A stretch of 64,000 bases of DNA, taken from positions 8,855 through 72,854 of the forward strand of contig JBBSFE010000015.1 in NCBI GenBank assembly GCA_038239005.1, read 5' to 3'. Made by a program: the position numbers and the translations under genes. Origin of the DNA: DASXHD01 sp038239005 (GTDB lineage Bacteria > Myxococcota_A > Polyangia > Polyangiales > Polyangiaceae). This document shows positions 35,475-44,520 of the stretch, piece after piece. Below the pieces are notes generated by a model, which saw only the letters and a list, made by a program, of their open reading frames with translations, ran no database searches and was not told the DNA's origin. How positions within the stretch are numbered: the first letter of the stretch is position 1; every line of letters begins with the position of its first letter.

Positions 35475-36587
35475 GTGGGTAATCAGCTCCCGGCTGGCAT
35501 GCGCGATCTCCTCCCGGAGGAAGCACGCGAGCGGCGCGTTCTCGCGGGCCGTGTGCTCGCGCGACTCGAGCTTTTTGGTTACGAGCTCGTGCTTCTGCCT
35601 GCGTTCGAGTTCGCCGAAGTGCTCGAGCGTGGGCTCGGTGCGCTCGATCCGAGTGAGGTGCTCCGGTTCGTCGAGCCCGAGTCGGGTGAAGTCGCAGCGC
35701 TTCGACCAGACATGACTCCGCAAATCGCGCGCCTCATCGCAACGCGCCTGGGTGGACGCCCAGCGCCGTACCGTCTTGCCTACGAAGGAACGGTCTTGCG
35801 GCGCCGCAGCGGCCGCGCGAGAAAGCGCAGGCAGATCCCGCAAGTCGGCGTCGAGCTCGCAGGTGTTGCGGGCGTCGCGGGTGATGTCGAAGTGCTCGAA
35901 GTGATGTCGAGCGTCCTCGAAGCCGCAGGGCTCCAAGATTTCGTGATCGATCTTGGTGATGCAGGCGTGGTGCGCGCACTCGTCTCCGATCTCGCACCCG
36001 AGAGCGTTGCTGCAATCGCAGATGCGGTCGGTCGTCGCGACGAAACCGAGATCGCCTCACGCGTGCGTGATGCCGGAGGCGATCCATCCGTGCTCATCGA
36101 GCTCCTGCGCACGAAGAGCTTCGACGACGGCGCACGACTTCTCGCGAAGACCGCCGCGGCGCCGGCAGCCGAGCGACTCGCTGCGCTTCATCGCGCCGCA
36201 CTTTCACGCGGGCTCGGCGACCGACTCACCGCGGACCTTGGCGAGATTCGCTCGGCCGCGTACTACACCGGCATGCTCTTTCGCGCGTACGCACGCGGTT
36301 GTCCCGACGCGATCGGCTCCGGCGGGCGCTACGACGAGCTCCTCGGGCGCTTCGGCGCGCCGATGCCTGCCGTCGGCTTCGCGATCGACCTCGACGCGCT
36401 CACGCTCGCCGTTCGCGCGGCATCCGCGCTCGACAAACCTCGTGAGCGCGTGCTCGTGATCGGCAGCGACGAAAAGGCACGCGCGCTTCGAGCAGGCGGA
36501 GTTCCCGCCGTCGTGCGCGCCGACAAAGAAGGTGCGGATGACTACGCGCGCGCGTGGGGCTTCACGCGCGTGGAGAGTTCGTCATGA
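35475..36587 (+). CDS. hisZ: ATP phosphoribosyltransferase regulatory subunit
   Basis: HisZ, a histidyl-tRNA synthetase paralogue that activates short-form HisG. GTG 35475 is preferred; an earlier GTG at 35439 adds 12 residues without similarity. 370 residues. Seen: NQLPAGMRDLLPEEA, LRPDMTPQIARL (class II motif 2 region), and a C-terminal part with DLGEIRSAAYYTGMLFRAYARGC. Lacks an anticodon-binding domain. Followed immediately by purA with overlapping ATGA, a common pairing. Confidence 0.92.
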   Translation: MGNQLPAGMRDLLPEEARERRVLAGRVLARLELFGYELVLLPAFEFAEVLERGLGALDPSEVLRFVEPESGEVAALRPDMTPQIARLIATRLGGRPAPYRLAYEGTVLRRRSGRARKRRQIPQVGVELAGVAGVAGDVEVLEVMSSVLEAAGLQDFVIDLGDAGVVRALVSDLAPESVAAIADAVGRRDETEIASRVRDAGGDPSVLIELLRTKSFDDGARLLAKTAAAPAAERLAALHRAALSRGLGDRLTADLGEIRSAAYYTGMLFRAYARGCPDAIGSGGRYDELLGRFGAPMPAVGFAIDLDALTLAVRAASALDKPRERVLVIGSDEKARALRAGGVPAVVRADKEGADDYARAWGFTRVESSS

Positions 36588-37864
36588 TGAGAGGCGTCGT
36601 CGTCGTCGGTGCGCAATGGGGTGACGAAGGCAAGGGCAAGATCGTCGACATCCTCACCGAGCACGCCGATGTCGTCGTGCGTTTCGCGGGAGGACCCAAC
36701 GCCGGACACACGCTCGTCGTCGGCAACGAGAAAGTGATCGTGCGCCTCGTGCCGAGCGGCATCCTCCGCAAAGGAACGACATGCGTTCTCGCGCAAGGGA
36801 TGGTCATCGACCCTGTGCGGCTATGCGACGAGATCGACGAGCTCACCAAACGCGGACACGTTGAGGCGCAAGCCCTCCACATCTCGGATCGCGCGCACGT
36901 GATCCTCGGCTATCACCGCCTCGTCGATGGGCTTCGCGAGCAAGTGTCGGCGTCCGCGCTCGGCACGACGAAGCGCGGCATCGGTCCTTGTTACGAGGAC
37001 AAAGCGGCGCGCCGCGGCATCACGATGGGTGCGTTTCGCAACATGACGACCATGCGCGAGCTCGCTGCGCGCGCGCTCGACGCTTGGAGGCCCACCATCA
37101 CCGCACTCGGTGGGACGACGCCATCGGTCGATGAAGTGATCGGCGAGCTCGAGCCACTCGCAAAGCGTTTGGTGCCGCGTTTGTGCGACGCATCTGCGCT
37201 CGTCGATGGCGCGCTGCGCGGCGGCAAGACGGTGCTCTTCGAAGGTGCCCAGGGCACGCTTCTCGACGTCGACCACGGAACGTATCCGTTCGTTACCTCG
37301 TCGAACGCGGTCGCGGGCGGCGCATGCACGGGCGTCGGTGTCGGTCCGACGCGCATCGGGCGCGTCATCGGCCTCGTGAAAGCGTATTGCACGCGCGTCG
37401 GCGCCGGCCCGTTTCCCACCGAGCTCGACGACGCCGTAGGCGAGCGTCTCCGAAAAGTCGGCGACGAGTTCGGCTCGGTGACAGGGCGACCGCGCCGCAC
37501 GGGCTGGTTGGATTTGCCTGCGCTTCGCTATGCAGCGCGCATCAACGGTCTCGATCGCATTGCCATCACGAAGCTCGACGTGCTCACGGGTCTCACGACA
37601 TTGCGCGCGTGCGTCGGTTACGACACACCGGCGGGCAAGACCGACGAGCTTCCCACGAGCGATCTCGCACACGCGACGCCGATCTACCGCGACTGCGAGC
37701 CCTGGAACGACGATCTCTCGCGAGCGCAAAAGATGGAGGACCTCCCGAGCTCCGCACGCGACTACGTCCGGATGATCGAAGAGGCCGCCGGCTGCGAAGC
37801 CATGATCGTCAGCGTCGGCTCGCGCCGCAACGAGACGATCATCCGCAGCAAAGTCTTCGAGTGA
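36584..37864 (+). CDS. purA: Adenylosuccinate synthetase
   Basis: 426 residues; IMP + Asp + GTP to adenylosuccinate in AMP synthesis. ATG 36584 and ATG 36587 are adjacent candidates. Seen: GAQWGDEGKGKIVD (P-loop and catalytic Asp), GGPNAGHT, catalytic His in the latter, and TTLRACVGY. Complete. Coupled to hisZ upstream and to a glutathione S-transferase gene downstream (start 37861 overlaps the stop). Confidence 0.97.
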   Translation: MMRGVVVVGAQWGDEGKGKIVDILTEHADVVVRFAGGPNAGHTLVVGNEKVIVRLVPSGILRKGTTCVLAQGMVIDPVRLCDEIDELTKRGHVEAQALHISDRAHVILGYHRLVDGLREQVSASALGTTKRGIGPCYEDKAARRGITMGAFRNMTTMRELAARALDAWRPTITALGGTTPSVDEVIGELEPLAKRLVPRLCDASALVDGALRGGKTVLFEGAQGTLLDVDHGTYPFVTSSNAVAGGACTGVGVGPTRIGRVIGLVKAYCTRVGAGPFPTELDDAVGERLRKVGDEFGSVTGRPRRTGWLDLPALRYAARINGLDRIAITKLDVLTGLTTLRACVGYDTPAGKTDELPTSDLAHATPIYRDCEPWNDDLSRAQKMEDLPSSARDYVRMIEEAAGCEAMIVSVGSRRNETIIRSKVFE

Positions 37865-38595
37865 CGGCACGCCTCGTCACGATTCGCTTCTCGCACTATT
37901 GCGAGAAGGCGCGCTGGGCTCTCGAACGCGCACACATCGCCTTCGTCGAAGAGGCGCACGTGCCCATGCTCTCGTGGCTCGGCACACTCGGCGCGCGCGG
38001 GTCACGCACGGCGCCCGTGTTCGTTGTCGGGAGCCGGGTGCTTCCCGAATCGACCGACGTGCTGCGCTACGCCGACGAGCACGGTGACGCGGAGCCGCTC
38101 TTCACGGGCGACGCCGAGGTCGAGCGTCTCGAAGAGCGCTTCGATCACGTGCTTGGTCCGACGGTCCGGCGCGTGATCTATTTCGACGTGCTCCAGTTGC
38201 CACGCGCAACGGTCGCGAAGCTGCTCGGCACGGGTACACCCGCGTGGGAGCGCGTCATCGCGCGCATCGCGACGCCCGTGTTCACGACCGGGATTCGTCG
38301 CGGCCTTGGAGTCGTTCCCGAGAAAGTCGCGCGCTCACGCGAAGCGATCGACACGATTTTCTCGGAGGTCGAAGAGTTGCTACGCGACGGTCGCCGCTTT
38401 CTCACAGGCGATCGCTTCACCGCAGCTGATCTCACGTTTGCATCGCTGGCGGCCCCGCTGATCTACCCCGACCGTTACGCGGCCTACGCGCTTCCGCGCT
38501 CGGATCTCTCGGAGGCGCTCCATGATTTGAGCGTGAACTACGGCGAGCGCCCAGCCGGGCAATTCGTCATGCGGATGTATGCCGAGGAGCGTTGA
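37861..38595 (+). CDS. Glutathione S-transferase family protein
   Basis: 244 residues, GTG 37861. N-terminal thioredoxin fold with FSHYCEKARWAL (Cys at the GST active position), VFVVGSRVLPESTDVLRYAD, and an all-helical C-terminal domain with DRFTAADLTFASLAAPL. Cytoplasmic; substrate unknown. Last gene of the hisZ-purA transcription unit. Confidence 0.88.
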   Translation: MTARLVTIRFSHYCEKARWALERAHIAFVEEAHVPMLSWLGTLGARGSRTAPVFVVGSRVLPESTDVLRYADEHGDAEPLFTGDAEVERLEERFDHVLGPTVRRVIYFDVLQLPRATVAKLLGTGTPAWERVIARIATPVFTTGIRRGLGVVPEKVARSREAIDTIFSEVEELLRDGRRFLTGDRFTAADLTFASLAAPLIYPDRYAAYALPRSDLSEALHDLSVNYGERPAGQFVMRMYAEER

Positions 38596-39459
38596 TCACC
38601 GCGCATCCGTTCCTCCATCGTGTTAGCGGGACGATCTGCTGGCGACGCTTCATTCTAGCGGCACAGCGAAGGCTTGCGGCGGTAAAGGGTCGACGACCCC
38701 TCGCGCAAGAACTACTGCAACCAACTTGCGGAGACGTGACCTGAACTGCGCGAACGCGACGTGCGCAACGTTGTCGTCAGCCAGCGCAAGCTGGTGCCTC
38801 GAGGCATTCAAAGCCGAGACGTGCGCCAGCTTCAAGCCGGAGTTCATTCGCAGTTCACGAGCGGGCAATCGGGTAAGTGCGTCGGGCCAATCCTGATGCT
38901 CGGCGACCCGGAGGTCAGCAACTGACGACGTCGACGACGCAGTCTGGTCGGTATGACATTCGTCGATCCAGCCGCAAATAACTACACGGCGACGAGCTGC
39001 TCGTTCACCTATCCGAGCAGCGGCGGAATTTACGAGAACTGCCTCTCGCAGTGACACCTGGGCGTTCGTCGAGATGGACGAGGCCGCGGCGTCGCCAGCC
39101 AGTGGCGCCCAGCCAGGTTCGTGAAGCGAACACCGGGCACGGCTCGGCCGATGGCACGACGCGCTTGGCGAAACCGGCAAACCAAGGCGCTGAAGAGAAC
39201 GCGTCGACTCCCGAGGCGATGCGCGCGCCGTGTTTTCTTGCGTTCATCAAAACGTAGACGATCGCGTTTAGCGCGGTCAGCCCTCGGAGGTTTTGTCGGC
39301 GCGCGCGCCATCCATGCAGCCGTTTGCGAAGTACACTCAATCGCGTGGCGCCGTACGGCTCTGCGGAGCGATTTGACGAACGGAGGAGAGAGACTCGACC
39401 TCGCAGGCGACGAGCGCTTTGATGCGGTCGGCGTATTTGTCGCATGCTACATTTTAGGC
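38596..39459. other. Gene-poor region with decayed sequence
   Basis: 864 bp between the GST and TPR genes. No complete gene was recognised. It carries a transposase fossil (39005-39330 minus), a 43-codon stretch on the plus strand (38926-39055) with secreted-protein-like TATSCSFTYPSSGG, and otherwise no convincing coding signal. Codon bias is weaker here than in adjacent genes. Confidence 0.6.
39005..39330 (-). pseudogene. Decayed Y1/RAYT transposase fragment
   Basis: Reads LTALNAIVYVLMNARKHGAR, then SRTWLGATGWRRRGLVHLDE, which is the C-terminal part of a RAYT-like transposase (compare the intact gene at 9217: AVRYVAENARKH and PRARTWLL). Upstream of LTALN the similarity moves to another frame (ARADKTSEG), so there is a frameshift, and the HUH half is missing. 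Confidence 0.6.
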
Positions 39460-40377
39460 GTGATACCGGCGCTCCTCTTCTTGGCTCAGCTGTCTCTTAC
39501 CGCCGCTGCGCGCCCGCCGGAGTGCGGCGTGGATGGGTCGCTGCGTGGCACCAACATTTGGGAGCGCGCCAAACACCCGGAGCTCCGCCACTACTGCGAT
39601 TTGCTCGCGACGGGCACGAGCAAGCTCCTGTCGCCATCGACGGCAGCCGACGCACTTCGCGAGGCGGACGAAGCCGAGCAAGTGATGGCGGGCCACGCGG
39701 GGCCGTCGACGCTCAAAGGTCGCGCACTCGCGAGGCTCGGGCGATACACGGAAGCGTACGCGTCGTTCACCGAGGCCAAGCGGCGCGATCCGCATGCGCT
39801 CGATGATCCTGCTGCGCTTCGTGAGTTCGCGCGCTCGTGTGCGCGCAGTGGTCACGCGCCCGAAGCGCTCGCAGCGTTTCGCGCGCTCTTGCCGCGCGCC
39901 GACGGGCTTGCCTCGTTCGATCGCGCACCCGCTTACGTCGAAGCGGCGTTTCAGGCGATGAACGCAAGCGCCAGTTACGTCGACGACGCCATCGCGATGC
40001 TTCGGCAAGCGCGACGTGAAGCGGCCGATGCACTTCAACCCGTCGCAACGCTCGCGCTTGCGCTCGCGCTCGACCGCGCCGGCTCACGCGAAGAAGCGCG
40101 CGCCGTGCTCGATGATCGCGCGCGGGCCGCTGCACGCAACGTCGCGCGCGATGCGAACGTGACGGCGCTTCTCGGACCGCTCGCGTTCGAAGCCGAAGCC
40201 ATGGCCGCGATGGGTCTCGAAACGACTGACGCCGCAGCCTCGCAGGCCGCATGGCATCGGTTCGCAGAAGCCACGGGCGCGAGCGGCACGTGGCTCCAGC
40301 ACGGAACGTCACACTTCACGCTCTCCGCGAGGCTCACCGCAACGACGCGCCCGGCCGCGCGAGGTGGTGTTCGGTGA
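39460..40377 (+). CDS. Secreted TPR-like protein 1
   Basis: 305 residues; GTG 39460 is chosen as it starts a signal peptide (IPALLFLAQLSLTAAARP). Two-helix repeats typical of TPR (GRALARLGRYTEAYASFTEAKRRDPHAL; SCARSGHAPEALAAFRALL; ALALDRAGSREEARAVLDD). Cysteines near the N-terminus (ECGVDG, HYCDL). Periplasmic scaffold. Coupled to the next gene by a GTGA overlap. Confidence 0.82.
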   Translation: MIPALLFLAQLSLTAAARPPECGVDGSLRGTNIWERAKHPELRHYCDLLATGTSKLLSPSTAADALREADEAEQVMAGHAGPSTLKGRALARLGRYTEAYASFTEAKRRDPHALDDPAALREFARSCARSGHAPEALAAFRALLPRADGLASFDRAPAYVEAAFQAMNASASYVDDAIAMLRQARREAADALQPVATLALALALDRAGSREEARAVLDDRARAAARNVARDANVTALLGPLAFEAEAMAAMGLETTDAAASQAAWHRFAEATGASGTWLQHGTSHFTLSARLTATTRPAARGGVR

Positions 40378-41429
40378 AGCACGCGCGGGTCGCCATCGCG
40401 ATCGCGCTCGCAGCGGGCACGGCCCATGCGGATACGCCACCGACGATTTGGGATCTCGCGAAGAACCCTGACGCGTACAAGCAGTACGAACATCACGTTC
40501 TCATCGAGCGCGACATCGACATCGTGAGCGAGCTCCAAGAAGACACCCAAGAAGTGGGCACGCTGCAGTCGCTCATGTCGCTCGATCACGCGCGCACGGT
40601 GATCGAGGGCATCATCGAGCCAAAGACTCCTCTTCTTCGTTTCGACGAAGCATGGGTCCTCACCAAACGCGGCCTCTGGGCCCAAGCGTTGCCGATTCTC
40701 GAAGGCCTCACGCACGACGTCGGCACGAGTACTTTCTCTCAGGAGGTCTGGGAGAAGCTCGCCGAGGCCTATGTTCACGTCGAGCGCACCAACGACGAAA
40801 TTCGCGCCTACGACGAAGTGCTCGCGCGCTCGATGAGCGACGTCGATCAAGTGACTCCGCTCCTCAATCAAGGCGAAGCGTACTTGCGCGCGGGCGACGC
40901 GAACGCGGCCGTCGCGCAGTTTCGTCAAGTGCTTCACCTCACGGCGACGATTCCGAATTTGAACTCCGTCGAGATGCTCGCCGAATGGGATATCGCGCTC
41001 GCGCTCGATCGCTCGGGAGACCCGCGGGCCGCGCGAGAAGCCGCACGCGCGGCAACGCGCTTGGATCAACGTTGCGTCGGGATCGTCGGTCACGATGTCT
41101 TGGTTTTGTCCGGCCCCGACTGTGCACGTGTGCAGATGTTCATCGTTCCGCCCGGCCTCTTCCCAATCGCGAAAGAGAACAAGAGCGTCTATTTCGTTCC
41201 TGATTACGAGCGCGATTGGTATCTCGCGCTCGGTTACGAAGCGCTCGCCGTCGAAGGCGGCGGCTCACAACCCACGAAGCCATATTGGCGCGATGCCGAA
41301 GCACACATGATGAGCTACGTCGTCGGCGCAACCCAAGCGACCAACGACAAATGGCTCGACCTCGGCCGCCAGCGCCTCGACGAGCTTCGCAAACGCCGCG
41401 CCGCTTCCGAAGCGAAGCCGCCGCGCTAG
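40374..41429 (+). CDS. Secreted TPR-like protein 2
   Basis: 351 residues; GTG 40374 overlaps the upstream stop. Signal ARVAIAIALAAGTAHA cleaved before DTPPTIWDLAKNP. TPR-type helices (AWVLTKRGLWAQALPILEGL; KLAEAYVHVERTNDEIRAYDEVL; GEAYLRAGDANAAVAQFRQVL). It shares the opening 'WDLAKNP' theme with protein 1's 'WERAKHP', so the two are diverged duplicates. Converges with the minus-strand gene at 41426. Confidence 0.85.
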   Translation: MKHARVAIAIALAAGTAHADTPPTIWDLAKNPDAYKQYEHHVLIERDIDIVSELQEDTQEVGTLQSLMSLDHARTVIEGIIEPKTPLLRFDEAWVLTKRGLWAQALPILEGLTHDVGTSTFSQEVWEKLAEAYVHVERTNDEIRAYDEVLARSMSDVDQVTPLLNQGEAYLRAGDANAAVAQFRQVLHLTATIPNLNSVEMLAEWDIALALDRSGDPRAAREAARAATRLDQRCVGIVGHDVLVLSGPDCARVQMFIVPPGLFPIAKENKSVYFVPDYERDWYLALGYEALAVEGGGSQPTKPYWRDAEAHMMSYVVGATQATNDKWLDLGRQRLDELRKRRAASEAKPPR

Positions 41430-43369
41430 CTCTGGTTTCGCTGCGCGTACTCTTCGGAACGCTGCTGCGCGGCGAGTCGCGTTTGCGTTTCTAGAATCAT
41501 TTGCTGGAGCGCTTGCGCTGGAAGATTCAGCGATGCGCACATGCGCTCGAGCGTCTCTTGCTCTTGTGTGTCGATGGTTCCGTCGATGAGGGCGGCGCTT
41601 ACGAGGCCCGAGAGAAACCACTCCGGCGATGCGACCGGGCCGCCGCCTTGCGCAACGAGCTGACCCGCGAGCGCGCGGCCGACGATCTCTTCCGGAATTC
41701 CCCAGCGCTTGCCGCACTCGACGATGAGCTTCTTCTCTTCGCGCTTGAGACCGCCCGACACCATCATGTGCGCCATCTGCGAAAAGAGAACCATGCGCTC
41801 GCGCGGATCGCGCACATCGGGAACGAGGAAGCCGACCGACTGCGACGCGCCCACCGGATGACGCGGCTGCGCCGAGCCCGGCGCACCGACCGCATCGAGC
41901 GCCCAGACTTGGCCCGTGGCGACGACGTCGCAGTGGCAGTGACTGCACTTCGGATCATCTGTCTCGACGAGCGGGCCGCCACAGCTCGGGCACACGACTT
42001 GGGTCATCGAGAGCTTGGTGCTCGTTCCGCTCTTGCGTGCGAGGCGCAATGTGGATTGGCGCGGGAACGGCTCTGCGCCTGGAGCGAAGCGCGCTGACCA
42101 GAACACGTTTACGTAGACGAGATCGTCTTTCTCGCCTTGTGCGACGTCGCACAAAACGACGTCTGCGCCGCCGACGGCGATGTCGCGACCGCCTTGAGCG
42201 ATGTTGGCGCCGTCACCGCCGCGTGCGATGAGCTCGTTCGTCGAGGCCTTGCGAAGCGGCGCGGCGGTTTGTTTGCGGCCCGACTCGATCCATTTCCAGA
42301 AGAGGTAGCTAGCGCGATCTTCGATGGTCTCGCGCGTGACGCCGAGATCGACCTCACGCAAGCCATCGAGGCCGGGCACTTCGTTGGCGGAGTTCGGGTG
42401 CCACTCGGAGAGCTGCGTGATCTCCGTGAGGACCCAATCGTGCTCGCCGGAGCACACCGTCGCTTTGCAGTACTTACACGAGATGACTTCGCCGCCGCCG
42501 AGATCGAACGGCGCGCCACACGACGGGCACGCCTTGCCGACGTTTTCCGCGCCCTGCTTGGTGACGGCGCCTTGGCGACGAACGAGCGACCAGATTTCCG
42601 TGTACGGCGTGACGGGCGTCTGCGAGAGGGCAGCTTGGATTTGCTGCGGTGTCGACTGCATCGGCACGGTGGCGTCGCGGGCTTGCGCGGTGAAACGCAC
42701 GTGAACGATGTCGAGCGGCGGCGACGCTTGCACCGCTTCGATGGTGACGAACATGACTTGGGTGTCGCCCATGACGTTGCGAACGCCCTCGGTCTTCATC
42801 AGCTCTAGCTGCACTTGGAAACGCGAGAAGCACCCATCGGACATGAATGCGCGCGACATGCGCATGTCGCCGCCCATCCAGCCTTCGCGAAGGATGTCGC
42901 TCATGCGCCGAACGCGGTCGACAATGCTCGCTTCGGTGATGTTCGGATCGCGCGCTTGAATCGCTTCGAGCGAAACCGATCGGCGACTGCGCGCTTCTTG
43001 ATCGTATTGCGCATCGAGCACGGCCGAGCGGACATTGCCCGATCTGCGATTGGCGGCAGTGACCGCGACGATCACGATCAAGATGATGCCGCCAACGACG
43101 AAGAGGCCGCACAAGAAACCAATCGGGCTCGACGAGCCACCACCGGACGAATACGTCGTGCCGCCGCCCGTGGAGTACGTCGTGCCGCCGCCACCGCCAC
43201 CGGTGCTGTGATAGCTCGAACCGCCGCCGCCGCTTCCGGTGGATGTGCGTCCACCCCCGCCACCCGACGAACCGCCGCTGCGAAAGCTCTGGCCGCCGCC
43301 GGGCCGCGCGAACGCGAGCGCAGTGACGAAAAACAAGAGCGCGCCGAATACGAAAATCCGCCGAATCAT
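41426..43369 (-). CDS. Membrane protein with TIM44-like, zinc-ribbon and TerB-like domains
   Basis: 647 residues. ATG 43369 is fixed by its ATGA overlap with the kinase stop. Seen: signal (1-21), Gly/Ser/Thr-rich spacer (22-80), membrane helix (82-107), TIM44-like module (about 145-265), zinc ribbon 1 (CPSC at 281-284, CKYC at 298-301), a second similar alpha/beta module (345-445), zinc ribbon 2 (CPSC at 460, CSHC at 475), then an all-helical TerB-like domain (525-630: VLFSQMAHMMVSGGLKREE, ALIDGTIDTQEQETL). Coupled to the kinase, so probably a substrate or partner. No described family with this order is known to me. Confidence 0.83.
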   Translation of the reverse strand: MIRRIFVFGALLFFVTALAFARPGGGQSFRSGGSSGGGGGRTSTGSGGGGSSYHSTGGGGGGTTYSTGGGTTYSSGGGSSSPIGFLCGLFVVGGIILIVIVAVTAANRRSGNVRSAVLDAQYDQEARSRRSVSLEAIQARDPNITEASIVDRVRRMSDILREGWMGGDMRMSRAFMSDGCFSRFQVQLELMKTEGVRNVMGDTQVMFVTIEAVQASPPLDIVHVRFTAQARDATVPMQSTPQQIQAALSQTPVTPYTEIWSLVRRQGAVTKQGAENVGKACPSCGAPFDLGGGEVISCKYCKATVCSGEHDWVLTEITQLSEWHPNSANEVPGLDGLREVDLGVTRETIEDRASYLFWKWIESGRKQTAAPLRKASTNELIARGGDGANIAQGGRDIAVGGADVVLCDVAQGEKDDLVYVNVFWSARFAPGAEPFPRQSTLRLARKSGTSTKLSMTQVVCPSCGGPLVETDDPKCSHCHCDVVATGQVWALDAVGAPGSAQPRHPVGASQSVGFLVPDVRDPRERMVLFSQMAHMMVSGGLKREEKKLIVECGKRWGIPEEIVGRALAGQLVAQGGGPVASPEWFLSGLVSAALIDGTIDTQEQETLERMCASLNLPAQALQQMILETQTRLAAQQRSEEYAQRNQS

Positions 43370-44484
43370 TTGACCGGAAAGAGCTCGCGGTTTTGCCACG
43401 TGGGGAGCTGCCTCAAGTCAGCCCAGACTTCTTTCGCGGACGTGTAGCGATAGGTGTCGCGGCGCCGGAGCATCTTCGCGATGAGAGCCCCGAGCGGTGT
43501 TCCGATTTGCTCGGCGCGCCGGCGCGGAATGCCTTCACCCACGATGCGCACGAGCTCTTGATACGGCACGCCTTGCTGAACGGCGGGCTCGCCCATGAGC
43601 ATCCAGAACATCAAAAGGCCGACTTGATAGAGATCGCTCTGCTTGCTCGTGTATCCACTCGCGACGACCTCGGGTGCCATGATCTTGTGATGCACCACGT
43701 TGGGCCGCACCGCGGGCGCGCCGCGAAGCTCGTGGCTGATTCCGAAATCGCTGATTTTCACCGTGGGCCGGTCGACACCGTGAACCACGAGCACGTTTCC
43801 CGGATGGAGATCGTCGTGGACGATGTCGTTGTCGTGGAGAAACTGCACGGCGGCGAGGAGCTGACGCGCAAGCTCGATGACGAGCCCTTCTTGCATCGGC
43901 GTGCCGACCATGTCGTTGAGCGAGTGCTCGCACTTCTCGAGCGCCATGTAGAAGAGGTGGTCTTGCTCGAAGGCGTCGTGCATGTAGACGACGTTCGGGT
44001 GGCGCAGCGACATGAGCCGCTGACTCTCTTTCGCCCACTCCGAATGCACCTCTTGATAGGGGCGGTTCGCGGGGCGAATCATCTTCACCGCGTAGACTTG
44101 GTCGAATGGGCCAAGGCACCCGTAGACCGCGCCGAACTCGCCCGTGCCGAGGATGCGTCGCACTTCGTATTCGCCGCGCTTCGAGATGAGGCGCGTGCCG
44201 ACTTGCGGCAAACGCACGACGAGCCTCTGCGCGGGCTGCGCGTTCACGCCGGACGTTGCGTTGGGCGGCAAGGCGGGCTGCGAAACCGGCGGCGGCGGAA
44301 CTTGCGGTGACGAGTTGGGCGACGGAAACGCGCCACTCGAGGTCGCATTCGGCGGAAGCGGCGACGCCACGGGCGTTCCCATCGGAGGCGTGTGAGCCTC
44401 GCGAAGAGCGTGGCTGGGCGTCGCTGCGGGCAAGTTGCCCGAAGACGGTCCAGAGGTCGGGGGCGGGGGAGGTCGAGCCGTCAC
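43366..44484 (-). CDS. Serine/threonine protein kinase with atypical HDDLHPGN loop
   Basis: 372 residues from GTG 44484 (a longer version from 44547 is possible). An 85-residue Pro/Ala/Ser-rich N-terminus, then kinase domain: GTGEFGAVYG (113-122), Lys134 (AVKMIRP), catalytic loop HDDLHPGN (223-230) in place of HRDLKPxN, SDFGIS (245-250), MAPEVV. The Arg to Asp and Lys to His changes resemble APH-type loops, so it is non-RD; nonetheless the catalytic Asp and Asn are present. No membrane segment. Coupled to the next gene by overlap; divergent from the GH63 gene. Confidence 0.87.
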   Translation of the reverse strand: MTARPPPPPTSGPSSGNLPAATPSHALREAHTPPMGTPVASPLPPNATSSGAFPSPNSSPQVPPPPVSQPALPPNATSGVNAQPAQRLVVRLPQVGTRLISKRGEYEVRRILGTGEFGAVYGCLGPFDQVYAVKMIRPANRPYQEVHSEWAKESQRLMSLRHPNVVYMHDAFEQDHLFYMALEKCEHSLNDMVGTPMQEGLVIELARQLLAAVQFLHDNDIVHDDLHPGNVLVVHGVDRPTVKISDFGISHELRGAPAVRPNVVHHKIMAPEVVASGYTSKQSDLYQVGLLMFWMLMGEPAVQQGVPYQELVRIVGEGIPRRRAEQIGTPLGALIAKMLRRRDTYRYTSAKEVWADLRQLPTWQNRELFPVK

Positions 44485-44520
44485 CGATTGGCGAAGATAA
44501 CCTATAGTGGCGCGCACGGC

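Noticed and set aside
38650..39180. 176-codon open frame on the minus strand
   Set aside because: No similarity recognised; overlaps the transposase fossil in another frame.
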